In this document: in pieces, positions 15,809-24,318 of the stretch | Layout: each line of letters begins with the position of its first letter | Position numbering within the stretch: position 1 is the stretch's first letter | Assembly (NCBI GenBank): GCA_017437965.1 | Contig: JAFRWN010000055.1 | Coordinates: 1-54,089, forward strand | DNA from: Lachnospiraceae bacterium | GTDB lineage: Bacteria; Bacillota; Clostridia; Lachnospirales; Lachnospiraceae | Length of the DNA stretch: 54,089 nucleotides | Reading direction: 5' to 3' | Program-made: the position numbers and the translations under genes | Notes under the pieces: generated by a model | Database searches by the model: none | What the model was told of the DNA's origin: nothing | Seen by the model: only the letters and a program-made list of their open reading frames with translations

Positions 15809-16222
15809 TTAATGATAGTTATATAAATAAATACTACCATTTGAAGCCCATCCACCTGTAGAGGTATTATATGGATCTACTCTAAATTTAACATTGGAAG
15901 AACTACTTCCAATCATCGTCCAGCTTGTAACATAGCCAGTTGTTGTAAACCATACTGTCTTGCTTATGCCCAATGAACAGTTTGATATTATCTCACATAC
16001 ACTACCATTGGCAAGAGTAAAATATGTACAATTAGCCTCATATCCTGCACTAAAATAACTCAGTTCAAGAATATCATACAGAACATTCACACTTCCGGGT
16101 GCACCCGAATAGTAACGAATTCCCCATGTATCTTCATAAATGGACGTAGCTCCAACCAAGGATGTTGTTAAAACAACCGCCATACAAACAGCTATAAATA
16201 GCCTAACAATTTTATTTTTCAT
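15809..16222 (-). CDS. Small secreted protein, candidate bacteriocin-like or surface product
   Basis: 137 residues. A clear signal peptide (basic start, hydrophobic 7-22, cleavage near VGA-TS at about 25-26) leaves a mature protein of about 112 residues rich in Ser, Thr, Tyr, Trp and Gly, predicted mostly beta. It has three cysteines (65, 76, 82), DTWGIRYYSGAPGS near its start and a C-terminus ending in YNYH. I do not recognise a family. The ribosome site GGAGGA is strong. It is flanked by anti-sigma and lipoprotein genes and separated from the latter by a hairpin, the usual place of a secreted effector. The lactococcin-972 layout (small signal-peptide protein plus ABC genes) is similar, but sequence similarity is not evident. 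Confidence 0.7.
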   Translation of the reverse strand: MKNKIVRLFIAVCMAVVLTTSLVGATSIYEDTWGIRYYSGAPGSVNVLYDILELSYFSAGYEANCTYFTLANGSVCEIISNCSLGISKTVWFTTTGYVTSWTMIGSSSSNVKFRVDPYNTSTGGWASNGSIYLYNYH

Positions 16223-16300
16223 TTTTGTCCTCCATCATCATTTTATTAAAACCGATTTAGCATAAATACTGTTATCATTGAACCGCACCTCCATATTATT

Positions 16301-17458
16301 TTATTTTTCACATCTATAACAAGAACTCTCCCCATTTTTCCATATAATAATAATTTCTTTTACGGAGTTTTTATCATAGGAATAAACTTTATCATATTCC
16401 GATAAATCTTCTTTTTGCGATTCAATCCCACGTTTGTTAAAATATCCATTATATACAGTGCCTTTACTGTCATGTGAGCTTTGTTCGTTAATGATACTTT
16501 TATATCCGACAGATGTACAGACAAACCCTTCTTTGTCATTCTCTGTGAATATTTTGATTTCAGAAATAATATCTTCCAGCTTTACAGGAAACTCTGTATT
16601 ATCCGAATCCAGGATAAATGACAATCCGCTCACCCTTAAAGACTTAATGTCAGTATGATTTTCATTCTCATCTTCCGCAAAAAGCTTATATGAGACAAAT
16701 TCATTTTTATTGTTATTTGGAATAATTGTTATTCCCTTACAAGAATCCATAAAAGGATAGCGCAGAAGTACCTTCTGGCTGCTCAGATAGTCCGGCGAAG
16801 ACATCAGCATTGTAACAATAAAATATCTTTCGTCCTCGCTCTGATACTCATACAGTTCCCTGAATTCGCCAAACCCGGTATCCACAAAACCAAGATCCTT
16901 ATCCGGAAGGAGCCATAGCGAAAGATTGTCCTCAACATATGACTGAACTGTATCATCCCATTCAACGCTGTGTTTCCATTTTAAATTTTTCGAATCATCT
17001 CTGCAGAAATATGTTTTGTCTTTTCCCTCACCGTAATTTTCAATCACATAATGATCCGCAAGCCACTTTCGCCCGATATCGTCCTTTGCGGTATAGCGTA
17101 CTGTCATAATAACCATCATTCCGTCATTAAGCTGTTCAAGAATCTCAAAGCGAAGATGCTCATTTTCATCAGTCAATACATCTTTTTCAACTTTCTTCTC
17201 CATATCCGGAGTTTCGGTCAGATTTATGCTTTCATTATCTTTCCCGATGTATCCGCCAAAAAATGACTTTACTTTTTCGGCAAAAGCCGGATTAAACTTA
17301 ATTATTGCAAAGGATAATACTAATATACCAACTATAACAGCTGCCACTTTTGTTAAAAGCCCGATATATACGGCCGTTGTTTTCTTTTTGTTATAGTTAT
17401 CAATCCATTTATCATCTACTTCCCCGATTACTTCCATCAGGTCTTCAATATTCATCAT
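16301..17458 (-). CDS. Membrane-anchored anti-sigma factor
   Basis: 385 residues. A short cytoplasmic N-terminus (about 30 residues) precedes a single membrane helix (about 30-50), then FNPAFAEKVKSFFGGYIG and a large extracytoplasmic domain that resembles the DUF4179-type sensors paired with ECF sigma factors in Clostridia. The gene overlaps the sigma gene by 14 bases, so the two products are made in balance; the cytoplasmic segment should hold the sigma factor inactive until the outer domain senses a signal. The signal is unknown but could be the envelope stress or product handled by the transporter encoded downstream. Confidence 0.82.
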   Translation of the reverse strand: MMNIEDLMEVIGEVDDKWIDNYNKKKTTAVYIGLLTKVAAVIVGILVLSFAIIKFNPAFAEKVKSFFGGYIGKDNESINLTETPDMEKKVEKDVLTDENEHLRFEILEQLNDGMMVIMTVRYTAKDDIGRKWLADHYVIENYGEGKDKTYFCRDDSKNLKWKHSVEWDDTVQSYVEDNLSLWLLPDKDLGFVDTGFGEFRELYEYQSEDERYFIVTMLMSSPDYLSSQKVLLRYPFMDSCKGITIIPNNNKNEFVSYKLFAEDENENHTDIKSLRVSGLSFILDSDNTEFPVKLEDIISEIKIFTENDKEGFVCTSVGYKSIINEQSSHDSKGTVYNGYFNKRGIESQKEDLSEYDKVYSYDKNSVKEIIIIWKNGESSCYRCEK

Positions 17459-18008
17459 AGCCCTCCTTTTTTAGAATCACTGCTAGTTTTTTCCTTGCTT
17501 TTTCGGAAAGATTTCTTATTCTTTTTATTGACAGCCCTGTTTTTTCACTGATTTTTTCATATGTATCACAGTAAAAATACCTGCCGATAAAAGCTCTGTT
17601 TTCATCATATGAAAGATTCTGCAGAAATCTTTCTATTATCCTTTTCAATTCTTTCTTTTCATAATTCTTCTCAATGTTGAAATCAGAATTAATCGTTTCG
17701 GACAGTTCTTCAAATGATTCGGCATACCTGTCGCCTTTCCTTTTTGCTGCATTCTTTGCGTTTATCATATTAAATGCAATGCTTCTTGTTATCTTTACCA
17801 GATAGGACTGAAGGCTTTCAGGTTTTGCCGGAGGCACGCTATTCCACAGTCTCAGAAGCGCTTCATTATAGCATTCTTCACTGTCTTCAGTATTATCAAG
17901 AATATTTGAAGCAATATTTTTCATACGGTGTCCGTATTTAGTTTCAACTTGTATTAGCGCCTGTTCATTTCGTTCAAACAGCATACGGACTATTTCCTCA
18001 TCCTGCAT
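17445..18008 (-). CDS. ECF-type RNA polymerase sigma factor
   Basis: 187 residues with a sigma-2 region (about 10-80; NTEDSEECYNEALLRLWNSVP and LVKITRSIAFNMINAKN) and a sigma-4 region (about 120-187; RYFYCDTYEKISEKTGLSIKRIRNLSEKARKKL) that contains the -35 binding helix-turn-helix. No sigma-3 domain, as usual for ECF factors. A good AAAGGGGG ribosome site lies ahead. The -10-like TGTCTATA with GGGCAG 16 bases upstream at 18062-18091 probably makes it autoregulated. The second site of that kind lies upstream of bioY. Confidence 0.93.
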   Translation of the reverse strand: MQDEEIVRMLFERNEQALIQVETKYGHRMKNIASNILDNTEDSEECYNEALLRLWNSVPPAKPESLQSYLVKITRSIAFNMINAKNAAKRKGDRYAESFEELSETINSDFNIEKNYEKKELKRIIERFLQNLSYDENRAFIGRYFYCDTYEKISEKTGLSIKRIRNLSEKARKKLAVILKKEGYDEY

Positions 18009-18061
18009 GATGCCCCCTTTCTTTAGTTTAGAAAAGCTATGTACATTTCTTTTTCTATAAG

Positions 18062-18091
18062 TATAGACAGTTTTTTTTATGATTTCTGCCC
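18062..18091 (-). promoter_or_regulatory. ECF-type promoter candidate (site B) of the sigma operon
   Basis: Minus strand: GGGCAG (18086-18091), 16 AT-rich bases, TGTCTATA (18062-18069). It lies about 55 bases upstream of the ECF sigma start codon and matches site A at 1372-1401 in both boxes and in spacing. No sigma-A promoter of comparable quality was seen in this gap. Confidence 0.55.
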
Positions 18092-18096
18092 ATTAT

Positions 18097-18140
18097 TTTA
18101 AAAAATAGCCTCTGCCGACTCATAAAAGTCGACAGAGGCT
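18097..18140 (-). terminator. Terminator of the sodium-pump decarboxylase operon
   Basis: A 14-base stem (AGCCTCTGCCGACT at 18107-18120 and its near-complement at 18127-18140, one mismatch) followed on the minus strand by TATTTTTT. Confidence 0.88.
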
Positions 18141-18170
18141 TATTACTCTTAATATTCAATTATTACAGGC

Positions 18171-19565
18171 TTACACAGGATATGCTGCAGCCTTAGTATC
18201 TGCTGCTGTTACATCCACCTTCTGCTGCTGTGCCTGACGGTACTTGAAGAAGTCGGTTGCTACCTGAGGGAACAGAGCGTAGGAAAGAACGTCCTCATCC
18301 TGCTGTATCCATTCCTTGCATTCTTCCCTGAGCTTGGGAAGCTGAGGCTCGATAAGATCTGCGGGACGGCAGGTGATAGGCTTTGCATCTCCGATGCACT
18401 TCTTCTGTACTTCGGGATTAAAAGGCTTAACGGTCTGACCGAACTCACCCATCAGGATCTTCTTGGATTCCTTGGTTACCATCTTGTAACGCTCGCCCTG
18501 GAGTACATTAAGCACTGCCTGGGTACCTACGATCTGAGACGAAGGTGTGACAAGCGGAGGCTCACCGAAGTCTTTACGTACACGGGGAACTTCCTCGAGC
18601 ACTGCCTGATACTTATCCTCCTGATGTGCTTCCTTAAGCTGTGAAACAAGGTTTGAAAGCATACCACCGGGTACCTGGTAAAGCAGGGTGTTGATGTTTA
18701 CGCCGAGCACCTTGGGATTTAAGAGTCCGTTTGCAAGTACTTCCTCACGGTAAGGACGGAAGTAATCTCCGATTTCCTTAAGGAGTTTCATGTCAAGACC
18801 GGTATCATATTCGGTGCCTCTGAAGGTTTCTACCATAACTTCTGTTGCCGGCTGAGAAGTACCGAGAGCAAGGGGCGACATAGCACAGTCAATGATGTCG
18901 CAGCCTGCCTCAACTGCCTTCATGTAAGTCATTGAAGCAACACCCGAGGTGTAGTGGGTATGAAGCTGGATAGGAAGCTTGGAGCCTGACTTAAGTGCCT
19001 TAACAAGCTTTTCAGCCTCATAAGGAATCAGAAGGCCTGCCATATCCTTGATGCAGATGGAATCTGCACCCATCTCTTCGATTCTTCTTGCGATATCCTT
19101 CCAGTAATCCATTGTATATGCATCACCGAGGGTATAGCAAAGTGCGATCTGGGCATGTCCGCCCTCTTTCTTTGTTGCCTTTACAGCGGTCTCAAGGTTG
19201 CGGAGATCGTTAAGGCAGTCAAAGATACGGATGATGTCCATACCGTTTGCAATGGTCTTCTGGGTGAAGTACTCAACTACGTCATCGGCATAGTGATTGT
19301 AACCGAGTATGTTCTGTCCTCTGAAGAGCATCTGAAGCTTTGAGTGGGGAAGTCCTTCACGAAGCTTACGAAGCCTTACCCAGGGATCTTCCTTCAGGAA
19401 ACGAAGGCAGGCATCGAAAGTAGCACCACCCCAGCACTCTATTGAATGATAGCCGACTTTGTCCATCTTGTCGAGGATGGGAAGCATTTCTTCAATCGGC
19501 ATTCTTGTCGCGATAAGTGACTGATGCGCATCACGCAGCACAGTCTCTGTAATTTTTACGCCCAT
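18171..19565 (-). CDS. oadA: Oxaloacetate decarboxylase alpha / pyruvate carboxylase subunit B-type carboxyltransferase
   Basis: 464 residues. The TIM-barrel carboxyltransferase moves CO2 between oxaloacetate (or pyruvate) and biotin. TETVLRDAHQSLIATR with the metal-binding Asp, CLNDLRN, CIKDMAGLL with the Lys that is carbamylated in the family, and PIQLHTHYTSG with the His metal ligands are all present. A conserved carboxylase-type helical domain follows (GGMLSNLVSQLKE). Unlike some OadA proteins it has no C-terminal biotin domain; biotin is on the separate carrier at 21156. Last gene of a five-gene operon with a terminator behind it. Confidence 0.93.
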   Translation of the reverse strand: MGVKITETVLRDAHQSLIATRMPIEEMLPILDKMDKVGYHSIECWGGATFDACLRFLKEDPWVRLRKLREGLPHSKLQMLFRGQNILGYNHYADDVVEYFTQKTIANGMDIIRIFDCLNDLRNLETAVKATKKEGGHAQIALCYTLGDAYTMDYWKDIARRIEEMGADSICIKDMAGLLIPYEAEKLVKALKSGSKLPIQLHTHYTSGVASMTYMKAVEAGCDIIDCAMSPLALGTSQPATEVMVETFRGTEYDTGLDMKLLKEIGDYFRPYREEVLANGLLNPKVLGVNINTLLYQVPGGMLSNLVSQLKEAHQEDKYQAVLEEVPRVRKDFGEPPLVTPSSQIVGTQAVLNVLQGERYKMVTKESKKILMGEFGQTVKPFNPEVQKKCIGDAKPITCRPADLIEPQLPKLREECKEWIQQDEDVLSYALFPQVATDFFKYRQAQQQKVDVTAADTKAAAYPV

Positions 19566-19580
19566 TTATTTTCTCCTTTA

Positions 19581-21122
19581 TTATACTCCGAATATTGCCA
19601 TGAATACGCCGGCTGCTACTGCGGTTCCGATAACACCCGCTACGTTGGGTCCCATTGCATGCATGAGAAGGAAGTTAGAAGGATCCTCTTCTGCTCCGAC
19701 CTTCTGTGATACACGGGCTGCCATCGGCACTGCGGATACACCTGCCGAACCGATGAGAGGGTTGATCTCGCCGTGGGTCAGCTTGCACATCAGTTTTCCG
19801 AGAAGCACGCCGCCTGCGGTACCGAATGCGAATGCAACAAGTCCGAGTACAACGATCTTGATTGTTGTCAGCTGAAGGAATGCCTCTGCGGAGGTGGTAG
19901 CACCTACTGAGGTTCCGAGCAGGATAACAACGATGTACATCATAGCGTTTGAAGCGGTCTCCTGAAGCTGACGTACAACACCGGACTCCCTGAAGATATT
20001 ACCGAGCATCAGACAGCCGATAAGGGGAGCGGTATCGGGAAGCATCAGAACTACCACGATGGTAACGATGATAGGGAAAATGATCTTTTCGAGCTTCGTA
20101 ACGGGACGGAGCTGTTTCATCTTGATCTTTCTCTCTTTTTCGGTTGTAAGTAATCTCATGATCGGCGGCTGGATGATCGGCACGAGTGACATATAGGAAT
20201 ATGCCGCTACTGCGATCGCACCTAATAGCTTGGTCTGGCCAAGCTTACCGGCCAGGAATATCGACGTCGGTCCGTCGGCACCACCGATGATCGAGACAGC
20301 CGCGGCCTGTGCATCGGTAAAACCGAGTGCCATTGCTCCGAGATATGCAATGAAGATACCAAGCTGGGCTGCCGCACCGAGAAGGAAGCTTCTGGGGTTT
20401 GCGATCAGAGGACCGAAGTCTGTCATTGCGCCTACGCCCATGAAGATAAGGCAGGGAAGTATCGACCACTCATCAAGTATGAAGAAGTAGTGGAAAATAC
20501 CGCCGTTGGTCTTTGTTGTCTTGGTATATTTCGATTCGGGAGCGATGATCGAATTCTTTAAATTGTCATAGGTTGAAAGGTCGGTTCCGAGTACAACGGC
20601 TGCAAGCTCATCCTCACTCTGAAGAACTCCCTTTCCGTTTTCCTTGAACTGTTCTACCTTTGATTTATCCTTGAAGGCAAATACACACTTGATGTAACCT
20701 GCATCGATAACGTCGATGTCGTTCTCTTCGATTTTCAGATACTCATGTGTCGCACTGTTGTAATATGCCTCAATATGCTCAAGTTCCTTAAGCTCGCCAT
20801 CCTTGTTTTCGGGATCCTTGTACATTATCTTGTACTCGCCGGACTTGGAAACCTTGATGGTAAGATACTTATCTTCGTTTACCGAGTTGGCGTCGGAATA
20901 ATATTCATAGGTAATGCTGGGCTCTGCAGCGATCTGCGGATACATGTTAACCAGAAGCATACCGAATGCAATCGGAACAAGAAGCAGAGGCTCATAGCCC
21001 TTTGCGATGGCAAGATAAAGGAAGAACAGCGCTACTAATATCATTACCCAGTTGCCCCAGTAAAGCGAAGCAAAACCTGATGACTTCGCAAGACCGGCAA
21101 GGGTATCCATTATATAATCCAT
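19581..21122 (-). CDS. oadB: Sodium-translocating decarboxylase beta subunit with an extra soluble domain
   Basis: 513 residues. The membrane subunit decarboxylates carboxybiotin and exports Na+. Family motifs include GVGAMTDFGPLIANPRSFLLG, GGADGPTSIFLAGKL (the conserved Asp region), SYMSLVPIIQPPIM and GTAVAAGVFMAIFG at the end. Typical members have about 370-430 residues; here about 145 extra residues (about 61-206) lie between the N-terminal helices and the core, hydrophilic and predicted alpha/beta, probably outside the cell. Start has CGGAGGA 6 bases upstream. Encoded between the biotin carrier gene and oadA. Confidence 0.92.
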   Translation of the reverse strand: MDYIMDTLAGLAKSSGFASLYWGNWVMILVALFFLYLAIAKGYEPLLLVPIAFGMLLVNMYPQIAAEPSITYEYYSDANSVNEDKYLTIKVSKSGEYKIMYKDPENKDGELKELEHIEAYYNSATHEYLKIEENDIDVIDAGYIKCVFAFKDKSKVEQFKENGKGVLQSEDELAAVVLGTDLSTYDNLKNSIIAPESKYTKTTKTNGGIFHYFFILDEWSILPCLIFMGVGAMTDFGPLIANPRSFLLGAAAQLGIFIAYLGAMALGFTDAQAAAVSIIGGADGPTSIFLAGKLGQTKLLGAIAVAAYSYMSLVPIIQPPIMRLLTTEKERKIKMKQLRPVTKLEKIIFPIIVTIVVVLMLPDTAPLIGCLMLGNIFRESGVVRQLQETASNAMMYIVVILLGTSVGATTSAEAFLQLTTIKIVVLGLVAFAFGTAGGVLLGKLMCKLTHGEINPLIGSAGVSAVPMAARVSQKVGAEEDPSNFLLMHAMGPNVAGVIGTAVAAGVFMAIFGV

Positions 21123-21155
21123 TCTTATTCCTCCGAGTTGTTATGTGAAATGTCC

Positions 21156-21524
21156 TTAGTCAAGAGTTGCAAGAACCTCTCCTGCTTCAACTGCCTGGCC
21201 GACAGCTACGTTAACGGATACGAGGGTTCCGTCCTGAGGAGCTACGATCTCGTTCTCCATCTTCATAGCCTCAAGAACAAGGATCACATCACCCTTCTTT
21301 ACTGAAGAGCCTGCATTAACCGGAGTCTTAAGGATCTTTCCGGGCATGGGAGCTTCAACCTTTACAGAGCCCTGAGCTCCTGCTGCTGTCTTGGGTGCAG
21401 CTGCTGCCTTCTTAGGTGCAGATGCCTTGGGAGCTGCGCTGGCTACGGGTGCAGCTGCGCTACCGCTTTCTTCTACACTTACTTCATAAACAGTTCCGTT
21501 TACTGTTATAGTATAATTTTTCAT
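21156..21524 (-). CDS. Biotin carboxyl carrier protein
   Basis: 122 residues: a short N-terminal beta segment, an Ala/Pro/Lys-rich flexible linker (about 22-52) and a C-terminal biotinyl domain (about 53-122) with the biotinylation site EAMKMENEI, whose central Lys takes biotin. It should swing between the carboxyltransferases (21884 and 18171) and the OadB membrane subunit. AAGGAGG is perfectly placed before the ATG. Confidence 0.95.
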   Translation of the reverse strand: MKNYTITVNGTVYEVSVEESGSAAAPVASAAPKASAPKKAAAAPKTAAGAQGSVKVEAPMPGKILKTPVNAGSSVKKGDVILVLEAMKMENEIVAPQDGTLVSVNVAVGQAVEAGEVLATLD

Positions 21525-21535
21525 TTATTTCCTCC

Positions 21536-21871
21536 TTAGGCATTCTGCCATTTCTGTTTATTGATTCTCTTAATCTGGCGGACTACAAGACCATCCGCAG
21601 GGATATATCTGCCGTTTGCCTCTTCATAGGCCGTGATGGCTGCGGTAATGACTGCAACGATTTCGAGATCGTCGGTCACATCCTCTTCTTCGACTACCGG
21701 CGCTTCTTTTATTACGGGCTGTACGGGTGCCTCAGGCTTGGTTCCCATTTTGTTGAGAAGCTTGAGGCAGGATATGATGCAGCTGATAAGTATCAGAGCC
21801 ATGAACACGATTCCGATACCGAGCACTGTATTCAGTCCCGCTTTACCCATATCAATTTCGAGTAATATCAT
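21536..21871 (-). CDS. oadG: Sodium pump decarboxylase gamma subunit (OadG family)
   Basis: 111 residues: one N-terminal membrane helix (about 12-36), an acidic Pro/Val/Glu linker and a C-terminal IVAVITAAITAYEE plus VRQIKRI segment typical of the gamma subunit, which stabilises the complex and binds metal. Length and neighbours fit the family. Adjacent to, and spaced 12 bases from, the carrier and carboxyltransferase genes. Confidence 0.88.
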   Translation of the reverse strand: MILLEIDMGKAGLNTVLGIGIVFMALILISCIISCLKLLNKMGTKPEAPVQPVIKEAPVVEEEDVTDDLEIVAVITAAITAYEEANGRYIPADGLVVRQIKRINKQKWQNA

Positions 21872-21883
21872 ATTATGCCCTCC

Positions 21884-23293
21884 TTACAGCACGCTTCCGT
21901 GCTTTCTGACAGGTCTGTCCTCTCTCTTTGTATAGAGCATTTCAAGAGCATAGATAAGCTGCTTTCTTACTTCGGAGCCTTCGATGATCGCATCCACATA
22001 ACCACGCTTTGCGGCATTTTCGGAAGCAAGCATTTTCTTCTTGTAGTCAGCTGCCTTTTCTTTTCTTGCTGCAGCCTTATCGGAAGCTGCCTCAATCTCG
22101 TCTGCATATACGATCTGAGCTGCAAGGTCGGCATCCATCGGACCGATTTCAGCATCTGCAAGTGCAAATACGAGGTCTGCGCCGAGTGACTTGGAGTTCA
22201 TTGTGATATATGCGCTTCCATAGGCCTTGCCTGCAAGTACGTTGATCTTCGGAACTGTTGCATCAGCAAAAGCATAGGAAAGCTTAGCTGCAGCAATACC
22301 GATGCTTCCAGCCTCGCTCTTTGATGAAGCAAAACCGGTAACGTTTGTAATTGTTACTACAGGGATATCAAAGGCATCACAGAAACGTACGAACTTCTCT
22401 GCCTTATAGCAGCCTTTTGTTGTGAGTACAGGATCGTTGTTTGCAACGACACCTACGGGTGAGCCGTTGAGCTTTATCAGACCGATTATCATGTCGGCTG
22501 CATAGTCTGCCTTGATTTCAAGGAAATCATCCTGATCTGCAAGATCGATGATCGCAGGCTTAACATCCTTAAGATTGGAATCGAAGGTCTCGAGCTCACG
22601 GTTAAGGTCATCTTCCATCTCGGTCGACACCTCATCCTCATTATTAAGCGGAAGGAATGAAACGAGCTTTCTCACGGCATTCAAAGATGCCTCTTCATCC
22701 TCATGGACAAAATCCACAAGACCTGCGTTAGCTACGAAGGCAGCATCCGCAGTATCGCATTTTCCGACATAGTTGTCATCAATTGCGTTGGGAGCATTTA
22801 CATAAAGCTTGCCCTCTTTGGTAATAAATGTGAAATCACTGAGCGCAGTAAGAACGGAAAGTCCGCCACCGCAGTTGCCATAAACGGCTGTGATCTGGGG
22901 GATCACACCTGATGCGAGTGACTGCTTCTGATAGATAGCGCCGAAAGCTTCCAGAGCATCGGTTGCTTCCTGAAGCCTGAATCCTGCACAGTCGATAAGA
23001 CCGATGACAGGAGCGCCGACCTTCATTGCCTTGTCATAGAGCGCGGTGATCTTCTTAGCGTGCATCTCGCCGATGCTGCCGCCAAGTGCCGATGCATCCT
23101 GGGCATAAACAAAGACAGGTTTATTATCGATCACGCCGTAACCGGTAATAACTCCGTCCCCGGGAGCTTCGGACTGTAAAAGATTGAAATCTGTGCTTCT
23201 CTTTGTAACGAGTGCGCCGATTTCAACAAAACTGTTGTCGTCAAGAAGAGTTTCGATTCTTTCTCTTGCTGACAGTTTAGCTGTACTACTCAT
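21884..23293 (-). CDS. Acyl-CoA carboxyltransferase (methylmalonyl-CoA decarboxylase alpha / propionyl-CoA carboxylase beta type)
   Basis: 469 residues, about 40-60 shorter than typical 510-residue members at the N-terminus. It has the crotonase-like carboxyltransferase fold in two halves: GYGVIDNKPVFVYAQDASALGGSIG and YGNCGGGLSVLTALSDF in the first, and VVANNDPVLTTKGCYKAEKFVRFCD, PVVTITNVTGFA and KAYGSAYITMNSKSLGADLV in the second. It moves CO2 between an acyl-CoA (propionyl or acetyl) and biotin. Together with OadA and OadB it makes a complex with two different CO2 donors or acceptors. First gene of the operon, behind a strong promoter with a 105-base leader. Confidence 0.87.
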   Translation of the reverse strand: MSSTAKLSARERIETLLDDNSFVEIGALVTKRSTDFNLLQSEAPGDGVITGYGVIDNKPVFVYAQDASALGGSIGEMHAKKITALYDKAMKVGAPVIGLIDCAGFRLQEATDALEAFGAIYQKQSLASGVIPQITAVYGNCGGGLSVLTALSDFTFITKEGKLYVNAPNAIDDNYVGKCDTADAAFVANAGLVDFVHEDEEASLNAVRKLVSFLPLNNEDEVSTEMEDDLNRELETFDSNLKDVKPAIIDLADQDDFLEIKADYAADMIIGLIKLNGSPVGVVANNDPVLTTKGCYKAEKFVRFCDAFDIPVVTITNVTGFASSKSEAGSIGIAAAKLSYAFADATVPKINVLAGKAYGSAYITMNSKSLGADLVFALADAEIGPMDADLAAQIVYADEIEAASDKAAARKEKAADYKKKMLASENAAKRGYVDAIIEGSEVRKQLIYALEMLYTKREDRPVRKHGSVL

Positions 23294-23333
23294 TTTCAGC
23301 CCTCCGTAAAGTTTGATACGTTAAATTTAAAAC

Positions 23334-23352
23334 GAAATACCTGGGGTATTTC
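23334..23352. promoter_or_regulatory. Palindrome in the decarboxylase operon leader
   Basis: GAAATACC and GGTATTTC are perfect 8-base inverted arms around three bases, about 40 bases before the first gene and 50 bases past the predicted start. It could be an RNA hairpin or an operator. Confidence 0.5.
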
Positions 23353-23389
23353 CGTAATAATTTTAAAATGATGGGCAAGCCAAAATCCG

Positions 23390-23402
23390 ATTTGCACCAA
23401 AT
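23390..23402 (-). promoter_or_regulatory. Operator-like box over the decarboxylase transcription start
   Basis: ATTTGCACCAAAT is a palindrome with 5-base arms around CAC, lying across the predicted transcription start. The same TGGTGCA core recurs twice further upstream. Confidence 0.4.
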
Positions 23403-23405
23403 AAC

Positions 23406-23434
23406 ATTATACAGTTTCAAAGTGGTTTTGGCAA
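23406..23434 (-). promoter_or_regulatory. Sigma-A promoter of the decarboxylase operon
   Basis: TTGCCA (23429-23434), 17 bases, TATAAT (23406-23411) on the minus strand. This is among the best promoters in the window. Confidence 0.82.
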
Positions 23435-23481
23435 GGATAATTATTTCTTTTTTGCTTATTTTGTGTATTTTTTTCAAACTG

Positions 23482-23502
23482 TGGTGCATATTTGGTGCAT
23501 AT
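23482..23502. repeat. Direct repeat of TGGTGCATAT upstream of the promoter
   Basis: Two copies of TGGTGCATAT with an 11-base period (23482-23491 and 23493-23502), about one helical turn apart, roughly 50 bases upstream of the -35 box. With the box at 23390 they look like sites for one regulator acting at two places. Confidence 0.4.
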
Positions 23503-23610
23503 GCGATGTTATAGCTCCTCTCCCGAAGATATTTTCAAAGTGCCGAAGCTGCAAACAAAATAAAAAAACAAGCAGTACTTAAATGATACTGATTGTTATT
23601 AAGCTCTCAT

Positions 23611-23640
23611 AAAAACAGGGCAGGATTATTCCTGCCCTGT
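23611..23640 (-). terminator. Terminator of recA-recX, overlapping the recX stop
   Basis: Perfect 11-base arms (ACAGGGCAGGA and TCCTGCCCTGT) around TTAT, followed on the minus strand by five T. The loop contains the stop codon of recX. Confidence 0.9.
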
Positions 23641-24318
23641 TTTGTAATAATTTTCAATCCTTTGTTTTATTTCGCTGTAATGAAAACCTTTACGCATTAA
23701 TGACTGTATTGCCTTCATTAAAGAATCCCTGTCATCCGCCTCCGTTCTTCCGAGCACCTTTTCAATCTGCCTGTCAAGGGCGGCAAATTTTAGTTCCTCA
23801 CTGTTAATTCCGGTATCGGCAAATTCGGTCTCTGTTTCTTCAAAGGCCTGCTTAACCGTATCGTCAGAAACTCCTTTTTCAAAAAGCTTGCCGCAAATGT
23901 AGCGCCTGCTCTTTGTTTTTATGGCAAGCCTTATGTAGCTTTTTGCATACCGAAGATCGTCAAGAAAACCTTTTTCTTTCAGATATCCGATTATCTCATC
24001 CCTGTCATCCTCATTGTAGCCCGTTTCTTTCAGCTTGTCACGAAGCTTTTTTTCTGTATAGTCACGGTCTGCAAGGAGCGAAAGCGCATAGCGTTTTCCG
24101 CGCGGTATGATAATTTCTTTCCGGATTTTTTCAAACAGCAGATCATCAAGCTCTATATCAAGCTCATCAGATTTACCGTCCGGGCCCAAAAGACCAATTA
24201 CTCTTCCATACTGGCCGTTTTCACGAAGCTCACTGACATTTAGGAAAAAACCCGGTTTACCGTCCACAGCAAACCGGATCTTTCTGGAATTCTCTTTTGT
24301 TATTGAAATAATCCTCAT
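23626..24318 (-). CDS. recX: RecX regulatory protein
   Basis: 230 residues. RecX binds RecA filaments and limits their activity. The C-terminal half has RecX helical repeats, with [40 protein letters not shown] and the final [11 protein letters not shown] typical of the family. The N-terminal ~70 residues are a poorly conserved extension. It overlaps recA by four bases (ATGA) and shares its SOS-controlled promoter. Its stop lies in the terminator loop. Confidence 0.92.
   Translation of the reverse strand: MRIISITKENSRKIRFAVDGKPGFFLNVSELRENGQYGRVIGLLGPDGKSDELDIELDDLLFEKIRKEIIIPRGKRYALSLLADRDYTEKKLRDKLKETGYNEDDRDEIIGYLKEKGFLDDLRYAKSYIRLAIKTKSRRYICGKLFEKGVSDDTVKQAFEETETEFADTGINSEELKFAALDRQIEKVLGRTEADDRDSLMKAIQSLMRKGFHYSEIKQRIENYYKTGQE

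Larger units (their letters stand above)
23294..23625. other. 332-base gene-free stretch: decarboxylase operon leader and promoter
   Basis: The stretch holds the sigma-A promoter of the decarboxylase operon, a leader of about 105 bases, three GGTGCA-type boxes, a GAAATACC palindrome, and the terminator of recX at its left-hand end on the minus strand. A minus-strand frame that would encode about 67 residues is weakly supported and I treat it as chance. Bases 23505-23610 show nothing. Confidence 0.6.

Noticed and set aside
23286..23489. A minus-strand frame of about 67 codons upstream of the decarboxylase operon
   Set aside because: It overlaps the start of the next gene, has no good ribosome site, and lies mostly upstream of the predicted transcription start.
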